A stretch of DNA of 64,000 nucleotides. Source: Desulfovibrio sp. A2 (GTDB lineage Bacteria > Desulfobacterota > Desulfovibrionia > Desulfovibrionales > Desulfovibrionaceae). This document shows positions 35,115-44,156 of this stretch, in pieces. The stretch is from assembly GCF_000226255.1 (NCBI RefSeq), contig NZ_AGFG01000004.1:1-64000 (forward strand), read 5' to 3'. The translations under genes were made by a program, and so were the position numbers. Under the pieces are notes generated by a model that saw only the letters and a list, made by a program, of their open reading frames with translations, did not search any database and had not been told where the DNA came from. How positions within the stretch are numbered: position 1 is the stretch's first letter; every line of letters begins with the position of its first letter.

Positions 35115-36725
35115 ATGAACATACAATTTCTGGGGGCCGCGCAGACCGTTACCGGCTCTTGCTACATGCTTGAAGCCAACGGCACCCGCTTCGCCATCGA
35201 CTGCGGCATGCACCAGGGCAACTCCGAAATCGACAAGCGCAACGAGAACACGGACATCTACCGCCCCGGCGACATCGCCTTCTTTCTCGTCACCCACGCC
35301 CACATCGACCACACCGGCCTTCTGCCGCGCATGACGCGCGAAGGCTTCAAGGGCGACATCTACTGCACCCCGCCCACGCGCGACCTGATGGACATCATGT
35401 TGCAGGATTCCGCCCACATCCAGGAAATGGAAGCGGAGTGGGAAACCCGCAAGCAAAGCCGCTTCGGCAGGCGCAAGCCGGTGGAACCGCTGTACACCAT
35501 GGCGGACGCCGTGCAGGCCGTGCGCAAGCTGCGCCCCGTGGAATACAACGCCCCGTTCGAGCCCGCGCCGGGCATTCGCGTTACCTACAAAGACGCCGGG
35601 CACATCCTGGGTTCCGCGTTCCTTGAAATAGAGGTGACGGAAAACGGCACGCCCACCCGGCTGGTGTTTTCCGGCGACCTGGGGCGGCCCAACCAGCTCA
35701 TCGTCAACGACCCGGACCACCCCGCCCGGCCGGATTACCTGTTCATGGAATCCACCTACGGCGACCGCGACCACAAGGATTCCGAGAACAGCCGGGCCGA
35801 ACTGGCGCAAGCCATCGCCTACAGCTACGGCCACGGCGAGAAGGTGATCATTCCCGCCTTCGCGGTGGAGCGCACCCAGCAGGTGCTGTACACCCTGCAC
35901 ATGCTGTGGCAGGACGGCAAGCTGCCCGCCGACATGCCGGTGTACATCGACAGCCCCCTGGCCATCCGCGCCACGGAAATCTTTCGCAAGCACCCGCGCT
36001 TCTACGATGAAGACCTGAAGGCCGCCTACGCGCGCGGAGAAGACCCGCTGTCCCTGCCCAACCTGCGCTACACCCTGAACAGCCAGGAATCGCAGGCGCT
36101 CAACGGCATGAAAGGCCCGGCGGTCATCATTTCGGCCAGCGGCATGTGCAACGCGGGGCGCATCAAGCACCACCTGCGCCACAACCTGTGGCGGCAGGGG
36201 GCGGCCATCGTGTTCGTGGGCTACCAGGGCGTGGGCACGCCGGGCCGCAAGATCGTGGACGGCGCGCAGACCATCCGGCTGTTCAACGAAGACGTGGCGG
36301 TGAACGCCAAGGTGTTCACCATCGGCGGCTTTTCCGCCCACGCCGGGCAAAGCCACCTGCTCGACTGGGTGGGGGCCTTCCAGCACAAGGACATGGAAGT
36401 GTTCCTCGTGCACGGCGAAGAAAAGGCCCAGACCACCCTTTCGGAAAAGCTGCACGAACGCTACGGTCTTACCGTGCACGTGCCCACCTACATGGAAGAG
36501 GTGACGCTGAAGCCGGGCCGCACCATGCTGACCGCGCCCGACGAAAGCCGCGCCCACCCGCGCGTGGACTGGGAATTTCTGCTGGGCGACACCGAGGCCA
36601 AGGTGGCCCTGCTGCGCCAGCGCCTGGCCGGGGTGGAAACCCGCCCCTGGGTGGAACAGGTGGACATCCGCGACCGGGTGGCCGACCTGAATCGGGAGAT
36701 ATTGAGCCTGCTGTCGCAGGTGTAG
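35115..36725 (+). CDS. MBL-fold RNA-processing exonuclease (beta-CASP)
   Basis: A 536-residue metallo-beta-lactamase protein of the beta-CASP/RNA-metabolising type (Ysh1/CPSF73-like). The zinc motif is HAHIDH (61-66) with a further metal-site Asp in VFSGDLGRPNQL. The beta-CASP region (PAFAVERTQQVLYTLHMLWQ, ISASGMCNAGRIKHHLRHNL) and the C-terminal VHGEEKAQ complete the family. It probably processes RNA in the cytoplasm. GGGGAA precedes the ATG. Confidence 0.9.
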   Translation: MNIQFLGAAQTVTGSCYMLEANGTRFAIDCGMHQGNSEIDKRNENTDIYRPGDIAFFLVTHAHIDHTGLLPRMTREGFKGDIYCTPPTRDLMDIMLQDSAHIQEMEAEWETRKQSRFGRRKPVEPLYTMADAVQAVRKLRPVEYNAPFEPAPGIRVTYKDAGHILGSAFLEIEVTENGTPTRLVFSGDLGRPNQLIVNDPDHPARPDYLFMESTYGDRDHKDSENSRAELAQAIAYSYGHGEKVIIPAFAVERTQQVLYTLHMLWQDGKLPADMPVYIDSPLAIRATEIFRKHPRFYDEDLKAAYARGEDPLSLPNLRYTLNSQESQALNGMKGPAVIISASGMCNAGRIKHHLRHNLWRQGAAIVFVGYQGVGTPGRKIVDGAQTIRLFNEDVAVNAKVFTIGGFSAHAGQSHLLDWVGAFQHKDMEVFLVHGEEKAQTTLSEKLHERYGLTVHVPTYMEEVTLKPGRTMLTAPDESRAHPRVDWEFLLGDTEAKVALLRQRLAGVETRPWVEQVDIRDRVADLNREILSLLSQV

Positions 36726-36726
36726 A

Positions 36727-36760
36727 CTCAAAATTGTCTTTTTGCCCGTGGGCGGGCAGG
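36727..36760 (+). repeat. degenerate end of the MITE-like repeat
   Basis: CTCAAAATTGTCTTTTTGCC followed by CGTGGGCGGGCAGGCT, right after the stop of the preceding gene, resembles the AATTGTCCTTTCGTCCGTTGGC end of the palindromic element. Degenerate and single-ended. Confidence 0.35.
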
Positions 36761-36848
36761 CTGGCGGGGGCTGGGCACACACGCTCAAACCCCGCAACCC
36801 CCGCAGCCCGCCACGGGCCGATGAACGTTTAGCGGATTCAGGAGATTC

Positions 36849-37421
36849 ATGCGCATCATCGCAGGTGAATACGGCGGCCGCGTGCTGAAGACGGCCGAAG
36901 GGCCGGGCTACCGGCCTGCCATGAGCAGGGTGCGCGAAGCGCTCTTCTCCATGCTGGAATCGCGCGGGGTGGTCTGGCCCGGCCTGCGCGTGCTGGACCT
37001 GTTTGCGGGCAGCGGCAGCCTGGCCTTCGAGGCGCTCAGCCGGGGCGCGGCAGAGGCGTGGTTTGTCGAAACCGCCCCCAAGGCGGCGGAGCTCATCCGC
37101 AAGAACGCCCAGACGCTGGGCATTGCGCAGGAGCGCTGGCAGGTGCTGCAGGAAGACTGCAACAAGCTGCTGGCGCGTCGGGCGCGCACCAGTTTCGACG
37201 TGGTGTTCATAGACCCGCCCTACGGCGAAGGGCAGCTTTCGCCCACGCTGCGCAACGCGGTGCGCAACGGCTGGCTGGCCGACGGGGCCATCGTGGCCGT
37301 GGAGGTGGAAGCGCGCCTGCCGCTGGACCCGGAACGTGAGAACGCGGCGCTGGAACCCATTGTCGACCGGACCTACGGACAGACGAGGATCGTGCTATGG
37401 ACAACGCGCGCGAACGGGTAG
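36849..37421 (+). CDS. rsmD: 16S rRNA (guanine966-N2)-methyltransferase
   Basis: RsmD methylates G966 of 16S rRNA. The 190-residue product has the SAM motif VLDLFAGSGSLAFEALSRGA and the N2-methyltransferase motif DPPYGEG. The N-terminus MRIIAGEYGGRVLKTAEG is typical. AGGAG lies 5 nt before the ATG. The end overlaps coaD by 25 nt, a common rsmD-coaD arrangement. Confidence 0.94.
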   Translation: MRIIAGEYGGRVLKTAEGPGYRPAMSRVREALFSMLESRGVVWPGLRVLDLFAGSGSLAFEALSRGAAEAWFVETAPKAAELIRKNAQTLGIAQERWQVLQEDCNKLLARRARTSFDVVFIDPPYGEGQLSPTLRNAVRNGWLADGAIVAVEVEARLPLDPERENAALEPIVDRTYGQTRIVLWTTRANG

Positions 37422-38155
37422 GGCGGCTTGCCATCTACCCCGGCACCTTCGACCCGCTGACCAACGGCCACGTCAGCCTCATTCGCCGGGGCTGCCAGAT
37501 TTTCGACAACGTGGTGGTGGCCGTGGCCGCCGACACGCCGAAGACGCCGCTGTTCTCGCTGGACGAGCGGGTGCGCATGGCCGAAGAAGTGTTTGCCGGG
37601 CACCCCTCCATCACCGTGGAGCCGTTCACCGGCCTGCTGGTGGACTACGTGGAGCGGCGCGGGGCCAACGTGATTTTGCGCGGGCTGCGCGCGGTGTCCG
37701 ACTTCGAGTACGAATTCCAGCTGGCCCTGATGAACCGCAAACTCAAGCGGCACATCCAGACCGTGTTCCTGATGACGGACTACCAGTGGCTGTACATCAG
37801 CTCCACCATCATCAAGGCGGCGGCCAGCCTGGGCGGCGACATCAAGGGCCTTGTGCCGGAAAACATCTACCGCAAGCTGCGCGAGAAGTACGGCTACCCC
37901 TACCCGCTGGGCGACGACATCGACCTTGGCATCGGTGGCGGCAGCGGCGGCGGAGAGGGCGGACCCGGCGGAATGGGCCGGGGCGGCGCGGCGGGTTCCG
38001 CCTTCGGGGCGGGGCTTGGCAACGGGGGCTTTCTGCCGCGCGGCATGGGCGCGGGCCTTAGCGCCGAAGGCGACGATGCGCTGCGCAACGGCTGTCTCGA
38101 CCCCGACGACGAGGGCTATGGCGGCGGGACGCCGCCCATGGCGCCTACGTTTTAA
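37397..38155 (+). CDS. coaD: phosphopantetheine adenylyltransferase with Gly-rich tail
   Basis: CoaD makes dephospho-CoA from 4'-phosphopantetheine and ATP. The first ~165 residues are the whole enzyme: GTFDPLTNGH (16-25) carries the nucleotidyltransferase T/HxGH site and VILRGLRAVSDFEYE is conserved. The usual ISSTxxR motif reads ISSTIIK, with Lys instead of Arg. Unusually, about 85 further residues of Gly-rich, disordered sequence follow (GIGGGSGGGEGGPGGMGRGG), giving 252 residues against the normal ~165. Confidence 0.93.
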   Translation: MDNARERVGRLAIYPGTFDPLTNGHVSLIRRGCQIFDNVVVAVAADTPKTPLFSLDERVRMAEEVFAGHPSITVEPFTGLLVDYVERRGANVILRGLRAVSDFEYEFQLALMNRKLKRHIQTVFLMTDYQWLYISSTIIKAAASLGGDIKGLVPENIYRKLREKYGYPYPLGDDIDLGIGGGSGGGEGGPGGMGRGGAAGSAFGAGLGNGGFLPRGMGAGLSAEGDDALRNGCLDPDDEGYGGGTPPMAPTF

Positions 38156-38166
38156 AGACCGCGACC

Positions 38167-39150
38167 GTGACGGATTCTCTTTTTGCGCATTCGGCGCACG
38201 CCAACGCCTCCCCCATCCGCGTGATCTGTCTGGTCGGCCCCACCGGGGCGGGCAAGACGGCGGCGGCGCTGCACCTGGCGCGCACCTTCGGGGGCGGGGT
38301 GGTCAATGCCGATTCGCGGCAGGTCTACCGCGATTTTCCCATCATCACCGCGCAGCCCTCGCCGGAGGAACGCGCGGTGTGTCCGCACCTGCTGTACGGC
38401 TTTCTGCCCAGCACGGAAAAGATCAGCGCGGGCGTATGGACCGACCGGGCCACGGCGGCCATCGACGAGCTGCGCCAGAACACGTCGCGTCCAAACGGGC
38501 TGCTGCCCCTGCTGGTGGGCGGCACCGGGCTGTACCTGAAGACCCTGCTGGACGGCATCGCCGACATTCCCCGCGTGGACCCGGCCATCGGCGCGCGGCT
38601 GGAGCGTGAATGCGACGCGCTGGGCGCGCCCGCCCTGCATGCCCGGCTGGCGGCCATCGACCCGGAGTACGCCGCGCGCATCCACCCCAACGACCGTCAG
38701 CGCGCCGTGCGCGCGCTGGAGGTGCACGAGGGCACCGGATACACCCTTTCGTGGTGGCATGCCCGGCCCGTGCCGCCGCCGCGCTTCGCGGCGCTGCGCA
38801 TGGGCATGGACATGAGCCTCGAAGAACTCACGCCCCGGCTTGACCACCGCATCGATCTCATGCTCGCGGCGGGCGCGCTGGACGAGGCGCGCGCGGCCCG
38901 CGCCGTGTGTGACGACCCGGCCGCGCCCGGCTGGTCGGGCATCGGCTGTGCCGAACTGTACCGCCACCTCACCGGCGAACTGCCCTTGGCAGAGGCCCGG
39001 CTGCTGTGGCTGCGCAACACCCGCGCCTACGCCAAGCGGCAGTTGACGTGGTTCCGCGCCGACAGGCGCATCCACTGGATCAGGCCCGATGACCTTGACG
39101 CCATGACCGCGCTGGCGGCCGCCTTCCTGAACGGCGAATTCGCGGAGTAG
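38167..39150 (+). CDS. miaA: tRNA dimethylallyltransferase
   Basis: MiaA prenylates A37 of tRNAs reading UNN codons. The 327-residue product has the P-loop GPTGAGKT, DSRQVYRDFPI, GGTGLYLKTLLDG and the C-terminal substrate segment RNTRAYAKRQLTWFR. The start is GTG, 11 nt after coaD, with only a weak ribosome site, so it is probably co-transcribed with rsmD and coaD. Confidence 0.94.
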   Translation: MTDSLFAHSAHANASPIRVICLVGPTGAGKTAAALHLARTFGGGVVNADSRQVYRDFPIITAQPSPEERAVCPHLLYGFLPSTEKISAGVWTDRATAAIDELRQNTSRPNGLLPLLVGGTGLYLKTLLDGIADIPRVDPAIGARLERECDALGAPALHARLAAIDPEYAARIHPNDRQRAVRALEVHEGTGYTLSWWHARPVPPPRFAALRMGMDMSLEELTPRLDHRIDLMLAAGALDEARAARAVCDDPAAPGWSGIGCAELYRHLTGELPLAEARLLWLRNTRAYAKRQLTWFRADRRIHWIRPDDLDAMTALAAAFLNGEFAE

Positions 39151-39370
39151 GGCGGCGCAGGCCGCCCGGTTGCCGCTTCGCGGCATTCCCGCCGCGCCGG
39201 ACGTTTGCCACCCGCTGCCCCCCCCCCCGCTCGTCTCCACCTGTTTGCGCGGCATGCGGTACCGCGTCGGTGCTCCATCCGCCGGGGCGTCACGTGTTGC
39301 GAAATTCTTCATGTCAGTTGCCACACACTCACGCGCGGTGTAGCATGCGCCAAACTTCAGGGAGGCGTTC

Positions 39371-39901
39371 ATGAACGCACAGGATTCCGGAAGCCCGGGG
39401 CGCAAGCCGTGGAGCCCCTATCTGGGCGGGGCGCTGAGCGGCCTGCTGGTAGTGGGCTCGGTGTGGGTGACGGGCAAGTACTTTGGCGCGTCCACCACCT
39501 TCGTCCGCTCGACGGGCTTCGTGGAGCGGGTGTTCGCGCCCGAACGCGTGGCCGCGCTGGAATACTTCGTCAAGGAAGCGCCCAAGGTGGACTGGCAGTG
39601 GATGTTCGTGGCCGGGATATTCGTGGGCGCGCTGCTGGCGTCGCTGGCCTCGGGCACCTTCCGCTGGCAGGCGGTGCCGCCGGGCTGGGCGGAACGCTTC
39701 GGCCCGTCGAAGCTGCGGCGCGGCATTGCGGCCTTCTGCGGCGGCGCGCTGGCCATGTTCGGCGCGCGTCTGGCCGATGGCTGCCCCAGCGGGCATGGGC
39801 TCAGCGGGTCGCTGCAGCTTTCGGTGAGCGGTTTCGTGGCGCTGGCCTGCTTCTTCGCGGGCGGACTGGTGATGGCGCGCATCCTGTACCGGGGGAGGTA
39901 G
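39371..39901 (+). CDS. YeeE/YedE family membrane protein, N-half
   Basis: A 176-residue membrane protein. The signature FGARLADGCPSGHGLSGSL is the conserved cysteine-containing loop of YeeE/YedE (DUF395, TsuA-like) thiosulfate/sulfur-compound transporters. It corresponds to one half of the fused transporters. GGGAGG precedes the ATG. The other half begins 2 nt after the stop. Confidence 0.87.
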   Translation: MNAQDSGSPGRKPWSPYLGGALSGLLVVGSVWVTGKYFGASTTFVRSTGFVERVFAPERVAALEYFVKEAPKVDWQWMFVAGIFVGALLASLASGTFRWQAVPPGWAERFGPSKLRRGIAAFCGGALAMFGARLADGCPSGHGLSGSLQLSVSGFVALACFFAGGLVMARILYRGR

Positions 39902-39903
39902 CC

Positions 39904-40428
39904 ATGGATCTTACCTACGGACTGGTCACGGGCATTCTGTTCGGCATTTTCCTGCAACGCTCGGAAGTGCTGCGCCACGACCGGCAACTGGGCGCGCTGC
40001 GCCTGCGCGACATGACCATCGTCAAGTTCATGCTCTCCACCGTGGTGGTGGCCATGGTGGGCGTGTATCTGCTGGTGGACCTGGAACTGGCGAAACTGTC
40101 GGTGAAGCCGCTGGTGCTTGGCGGCAACGTGATCGGCGGGCTGGCCTTCGGGCTGGGCTGGGGCCTGCTGGGGTACTGCCCCGGCACCTCGCTGGGCGCG
40201 CTGGGCGAAGGCCGATGGGACGCCCTGTGGGGCATTCTGGGCAGCCTGTGCGGCGCGGCCCTGTACGCCGAAGCCTACCCCGCCATGAAGGCCACCCTGC
40301 TGGCCTGGGGCGACTACGGCAAGATCACCCTGCCGCAGGTGCTGGGCGTGAACCATTGGCTGGTCATCGTGCCGCTGGCGGCGGGGGCGCTGCTGCTGTT
40401 CCGGTGGTTCGAACGCAAGGGATTGTAG
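39904..40428 (+). CDS. YeeE/YedE family membrane protein, C-half
   Basis: A 174-residue membrane protein with the second YeeE/YedE loop, GLGWGLLGYCPGTSLGALGE. Together with the preceding gene it should form a split transporter for thiosulfate or related sulfur species, in keeping with sulfur metabolism. GGGGGAGG precedes the ATG and overlaps the end of the first half gene, suggesting coupling. Confidence 0.87.
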   Translation: MDLTYGLVTGILFGIFLQRSEVLRHDRQLGALRLRDMTIVKFMLSTVVVAMVGVYLLVDLELAKLSVKPLVLGGNVIGGLAFGLGWGLLGYCPGTSLGALGEGRWDALWGILGSLCGAALYAEAYPAMKATLLAWGDYGKITLPQVLGVNHWLVIVPLAAGALLLFRWFERKGL

Positions 40429-40863
40429 ATACGCAATAATGACGAAACGTCGGGCCGCCGCCCCCTGCATGGGGTTGGCGGCCCGTTGCATTGGGGGGGC
40501 GGGGGGCGCTCCGTGCCGGGGCCGCGCCATGAGGGCGAGTGGGCTTAAGCCGTGCCCAAAGTCGTCCGATACTCCGTAAGATGGCCGTGGGGCTTGCCCG
40601 CCGGGCGTTCACCCCCTATGCTGGGCGAGAAGCGGCGTCGGCTTTCCGACTGCCGCGCGCTGGCGGCCCGGCTCCGGTCCAGTTCCTGCCTGTGGTCGGC
40701 GCACGGAAACAAGGCTTGCGCCGACCTTGGCGCGGAATTTGCTTCTTGTCGGGGCATGGCGCAATCACGGAAAACGGTTCACGAAGCGAAAGACGGTAAT
40801 GCAGGCATGCACGCGGCGCGTCCAGCGCCCCGCACGCCGCGCCTGTTTCGTGATGGAGGGTGG
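40429..40863. other. intergenic region with a terminator hairpin
   Basis: CGGGCCGCC (40451-40459) pairs with GGCGGCCCG (40477-40485), ending the YeeE/YedE transcript. The remaining ~380 bases, upstream of the lytic transglycosylase, form an open frame with that gene but lack a ribosome site and a plausible signal; I regard them as untranslated. Confidence 0.5.
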
Positions 40864-42111
40864 GTGAAACGGCAACGCACGGCATGTGGCGGCTTGTTGG
40901 CCGCGGCGGCGCTGGCGGTGGGCGTGCTCGGCCTGGTGGCCGGGTTCGTGCCCGACGCGGGCAGCCCGTTCGTGCGCGCGCCGCTGAGCGACCGGGTGCT
41001 GCGCGCCAAGCCCGCCGTGGAGCGCCCCGTGGCCATGGGCGAGGAGTGGCGCATGCGCGCCGCCACCGCACGCCCCGAGGATGCCCGCGCCGCGCTCGAT
41101 GACGCCATCGCCGCACCAGCTTCGCCCGTCACGCAATCCCTTGCGCTTCCCGCCTCCGTGCATCCGGCCGTGGCGGCGTCGATGGGGCTGCCCGGCGTGC
41201 TCGCGGCCGTGGCGGAAGAAGCCGTGGCCCCGCAGTCGACGCCCTCGGTCAGTTTTGCCGGGGGCGGGGTGGCCGTGCCCACGGTGGACGGGCACCGCCC
41301 CGTGGACGCCATGGCCGACGCCGCCCCCATGATCCTGCCGGGGCTGGATCCCTTGCGCATCGATGGCGGCATGCAACCCATGCAAGTGGTCGAGCCCACT
41401 TTCTACGGCGAGGCGCTGGACCAGAGCGGCCGCCCGTTGCGCTGGGCGCGCGGCGAAAGCGCCAGGCTGCTGGCGCGGGAATGCGCCACCACGCGCCGTT
41501 CGGCCGTGGCCGGAGTGCGTCGGCCGGTGTACGGCGGCAATTCGCGCGAGGCGCTGGCGGCAGCCACCCCCGAGCAGATGTTGCTGCGCGCCCGGCAATA
41601 CCGCGACATGGTGGACCGCTACGCCCGGCGCTACAATCTTTCCCCCCGTCTGGTGCTGGCCATCATGCACGCCGAAAGCGGCTTCAACCCCAATGCGGTC
41701 AGCCCGGCGCAGGCCCTGGGGTTGATGCAGATCGTGCCGGAAACCGCCGGGGGCGAGGTGCACGCCTACCTGCACGGCACGCCCGGCCAGCCGCCCCGCG
41801 ACGCCCTGTTCGACCCCGGCACCAACATCCGCTACGGCACGGTGTACCTGCACCTTCTGGCCAACCGGCATTTCTTCGACATCGCCAACCCGGCCACGCG
41901 CGAACTGTGCGTCATCGCTGCCTACAACGGCGGCCCCAACGCGCTGCTGCGCGCCTTTCACCCAGACAGGGACAAGGCCGTGGCCATGATCAACGCCATG
42001 ACCACCCAGCAGGTCTACGACAAGCTGGTGCGCCACATGCCCGCCGACGAATCGCGCAAGTACGTGGACAAGGTGCTTGCCTCGCTGGAGAACTTTTCGT
42101 CCATCCATTAG
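40864..42111 (+). CDS. exported lytic transglycosylase
   Basis: A 415-residue periplasmic murein hydrolase. The GTG start at 40864 has GGAGG just upstream and opens a signal sequence (VKRQRTACGGLLAAAALAVG and further hydrophobic residues). A long Ala/Pro/Val-rich linker leads to the C-terminal SLT domain: the catalytic Glu is in IMHAESGFNPNAVSPAQALG, followed by LMQIVPETAG and AYNGGPNALLRA. It cleaves peptidoglycan to 1,6-anhydromuropeptides. The open frame upstream is not used. Confidence 0.86.
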   Translation: MKRQRTACGGLLAAAALAVGVLGLVAGFVPDAGSPFVRAPLSDRVLRAKPAVERPVAMGEEWRMRAATARPEDARAALDDAIAAPASPVTQSLALPASVHPAVAASMGLPGVLAAVAEEAVAPQSTPSVSFAGGGVAVPTVDGHRPVDAMADAAPMILPGLDPLRIDGGMQPMQVVEPTFYGEALDQSGRPLRWARGESARLLARECATTRRSAVAGVRRPVYGGNSREALAAATPEQMLLRARQYRDMVDRYARRYNLSPRLVLAIMHAESGFNPNAVSPAQALGLMQIVPETAGGEVHAYLHGTPGQPPRDALFDPGTNIRYGTVYLHLLANRHFFDIANPATRELCVIAAYNGGPNALLRAFHPDRDKAVAMINAMTTQQVYDKLVRHMPADESRKYVDKVLASLENFSSIH

Positions 42112-42355
42112 CCGCAACGCGCGGCATGCGCTGTCCATCGGCTGCATTCCGGATGAAATATTTCTGCCCCATTGCCGTGTGCCTGATGCGGCGGACGGTC
42201 CGGCCGGGCCCTTCCTGCGTCGTTGTGTTGCCGCGCGAAAGGGCGTAAGGGGTGATGGTCGCGCCGTTCGGCGCGCCGCCCTGCCCAGCGGGCACGGCAT
42301 TCGAGCCCGTGGTCGCCCCCGCGCGGGGCCAACCGTTCCGAAACAGGAGTCGTTC

Positions 42356-42865
42356 ATGAAGAGATATGCCCTCGTACTGCTGGCCCTTGCCGCCATGGTG
42401 GCGCTTGCCGGGTGCAACCAGCCCAAGTCCGGCGGCATCGCCGTGGTGAATACCGCCCGCGTCTACCAGGAAAGCGAGGCGGGCAAGGCCGGGGTGAAGC
42501 ACCTCGAAGCGCTACACGAGGAAATGCAGAACCAGCTCAACCAGATGCAGGAATCGCTGCAGAAGGACCAGAGCGACGACAACAAGCGCAAGTTCCAGGA
42601 AGCCTTCGCCGACTACCAGAAGCGCATGGGCGCCGAGCAGCAGCAGGTCATCTCCGTGCTGAACGAGAACCTGCAGAAGGTGCTGGATTCCTACCGCGAA
42701 AAGAACGGCCTCGACGTCATCGTGGGCAACGACAACGTGCTCTCCGCCGGTCCCAACGCTGACGTTACCGGCAACATCGTGGCCGAACTGAACAAGCTGA
42801 ACATCGCCTTCAAGCGCCTTGAGGCGGAAGCCCCGGCCAAGCCGGCGGAAGCGCCCAAGCAGTAA
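42356..42865 (+). CDS. OmpH/Skp-like lipoprotein
   Basis: A 169-residue envelope protein. The signal peptide ends in the lipobox LAGC (residue 20), predicting a lipoprotein, which differs from soluble Skp. The central coiled coil (HEEMQNQLNQMQESLQKDQS) and the beta-strand IAVVNTARVYQESEAG match OmpH/Skp periplasmic chaperones. The tail is Ala/Pro/Lys-rich. AGGAG lies 6 nt before the ATG. Confidence 0.85.
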   Translation: MKRYALVLLALAAMVALAGCNQPKSGGIAVVNTARVYQESEAGKAGVKHLEALHEEMQNQLNQMQESLQKDQSDDNKRKFQEAFADYQKRMGAEQQQVISVLNENLQKVLDSYREKNGLDVIVGNDNVLSAGPNADVTGNIVAELNKLNIAFKRLEAEAPAKPAEAPKQ

Positions 42866-42896
42866 GCGCTGCGGCAGACTCGCACATCCGAAAGAC

Positions 42897-42934
42897 AGGG
42901 ACGCTCCGGCTGGCCGGGGCGTCCCTTTTATTTT
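42897..42934 (+). terminator. terminator of the OmpH-like gene
   Basis: AGGGACGCTCCGG pairs with CCGGGGCGTCCCT around a 4-nt loop, followed by TTTTATTTT. Confidence 0.85.
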
Positions 42935-43100
42935 GTCGGCATCCGGCCCGCGCCTTTCGGGGCCGATGCGACGTGTCGCGGGGCCTGCGCCTGCAGGACG
43001 GGCAGGGGCAACGCGCGGCGGCGGTGAGGTGTGCGGGCACGCGCGCGGGGGCGCTTGCGGGAGGGCGTCTGGTGAAGCCCTGGCGCGCGGGCCGGGCGGT

Positions 43101-43958
43101 TCATTCACGCCGCAGCGACTGCGCCAGTTCCTGGTAGCGCGGCGTGTCGGCCAGTTCGCGGATGGCGGCCTCGATGCGCAAGGCGGTGGCCTCGTCCACC
43201 CCGCGCCCCAGCATCAGGCAGCGCGGTTCGCCCGCCGGAGCCCCCGGCACGGGCCGCAGCACCAGCCTTCCGCGCAGGTCGGCATGGTCGCGCAGCAGGT
43301 GCACGGCCTCTTCGTGCCCCATGAAGGTGAGGTCGTGCGCGCCGTTCGCGATGGAACGCAGCAGTTCGGCGTTTTCCTCGCGGGACCGCGCGGGCGTCGC
43401 CCCCGTGCGTTGCAGGGCCTCGGACAGCCAGCGGCCGTACCAGTATCCATCACCCAGCACCACGCGCAGCCCGCCCGCCAGCAGCGCATCGATGCTGCGC
43501 GCAGAGGCGGCAAGCCCCGCATCGGCGCGGCGGACGATGAGCACCGGCGGCAGGGGCTGGTACAGCGGGGTGGGAAAACGGGCGAACTGTTTCCGGTCGT
43601 CCGTGCGGTAGTAGCCGGGCGCGCAGGCAAAGGGTGCGCCGCCGCGGAAGATGTCGAGGATTTCGTTGAAGTTGCTGGTGATCATGCGCGGCTTCAGGCC
43701 CGCCCGTTCGAGCACCATCCGCGTCATTTCCACCATGGCGCCGCCTTGCCCTTCTCGGGTGGCCGTGAAGAACGGGGGCCGATGGTAGACGTACACGGCG
43801 ATTTCGCGTGGTGAGCCCTCAAGCGTGCGGGGCGGGGGCGGGGCGGCGTGGCTGGCGGGCTGGAAGGAAATCCACACGACGAGCGGAAGCGCCAGCAGCA
43901 GGGGCAGCAGCCAGTGGGCCGACATTGTCCGCGCGGCAGGGGGCTGGGGGGTGTGCAT
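43101..43958 (-). CDS. periplasmic substrate-binding protein (SBP_bac_3-like)
   Basis: A 285-residue exported protein: a hydrophobic N-terminus (HWLLPLLLALPLVVWISF), then a type-3 solute-binding fold (IAVYVYHRPPFFTATREGQG, GGAMVEMTRMVLERAGLKPR, APGYYRTDDRKQFARF). It is a clear paralogue of the next gene (44157-45020). No permease or kinase is adjacent, so it may be an orphan ligand-binding protein. GAGG precedes the ATG at 43958. Confidence 0.78.
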   Translation of the reverse strand: MHTPQPPAARTMSAHWLLPLLLALPLVVWISFQPASHAAPPPPRTLEGSPREIAVYVYHRPPFFTATREGQGGAMVEMTRMVLERAGLKPRMITSNFNEILDIFRGGAPFACAPGYYRTDDRKQFARFPTPLYQPLPPVLIVRRADAGLAASARSIDALLAGGLRVVLGDGYWYGRWLSEALQRTGATPARSREENAELLRSIANGAHDLTFMGHEEAVHLLRDHADLRGRLVLRPVPGAPAGEPRCLMLGRGVDEATALRIEAAIRELADTPRYQELAQSLRRE

Positions 43959-44156
43959 GGCAACCTCGTGGCGACGTGCGAGACGCCGGATTGCCCGCAG
44001 ATTGCCGCGATGCGCAGCGACGCTGAATGATTATCACATGCGCGCCGAAAGCGGTGCGGTGCGGGTAACTGCCGCGTCTGGGATGCGAAGATGGAGGCGG
44101 GACGGCCGGGGGAGGGCGACGACGGCGGGCACGCGTGATCGGGACGGAAAGCGTGC

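Noticed and set aside
39218..39228. A run of 11 C as a phase-variable switch
   Set aside because: It lies about 140 nt upstream of the YeeE gene, outside any reading frame and not at a recognisable promoter spacing. A role is possible but unsupported.
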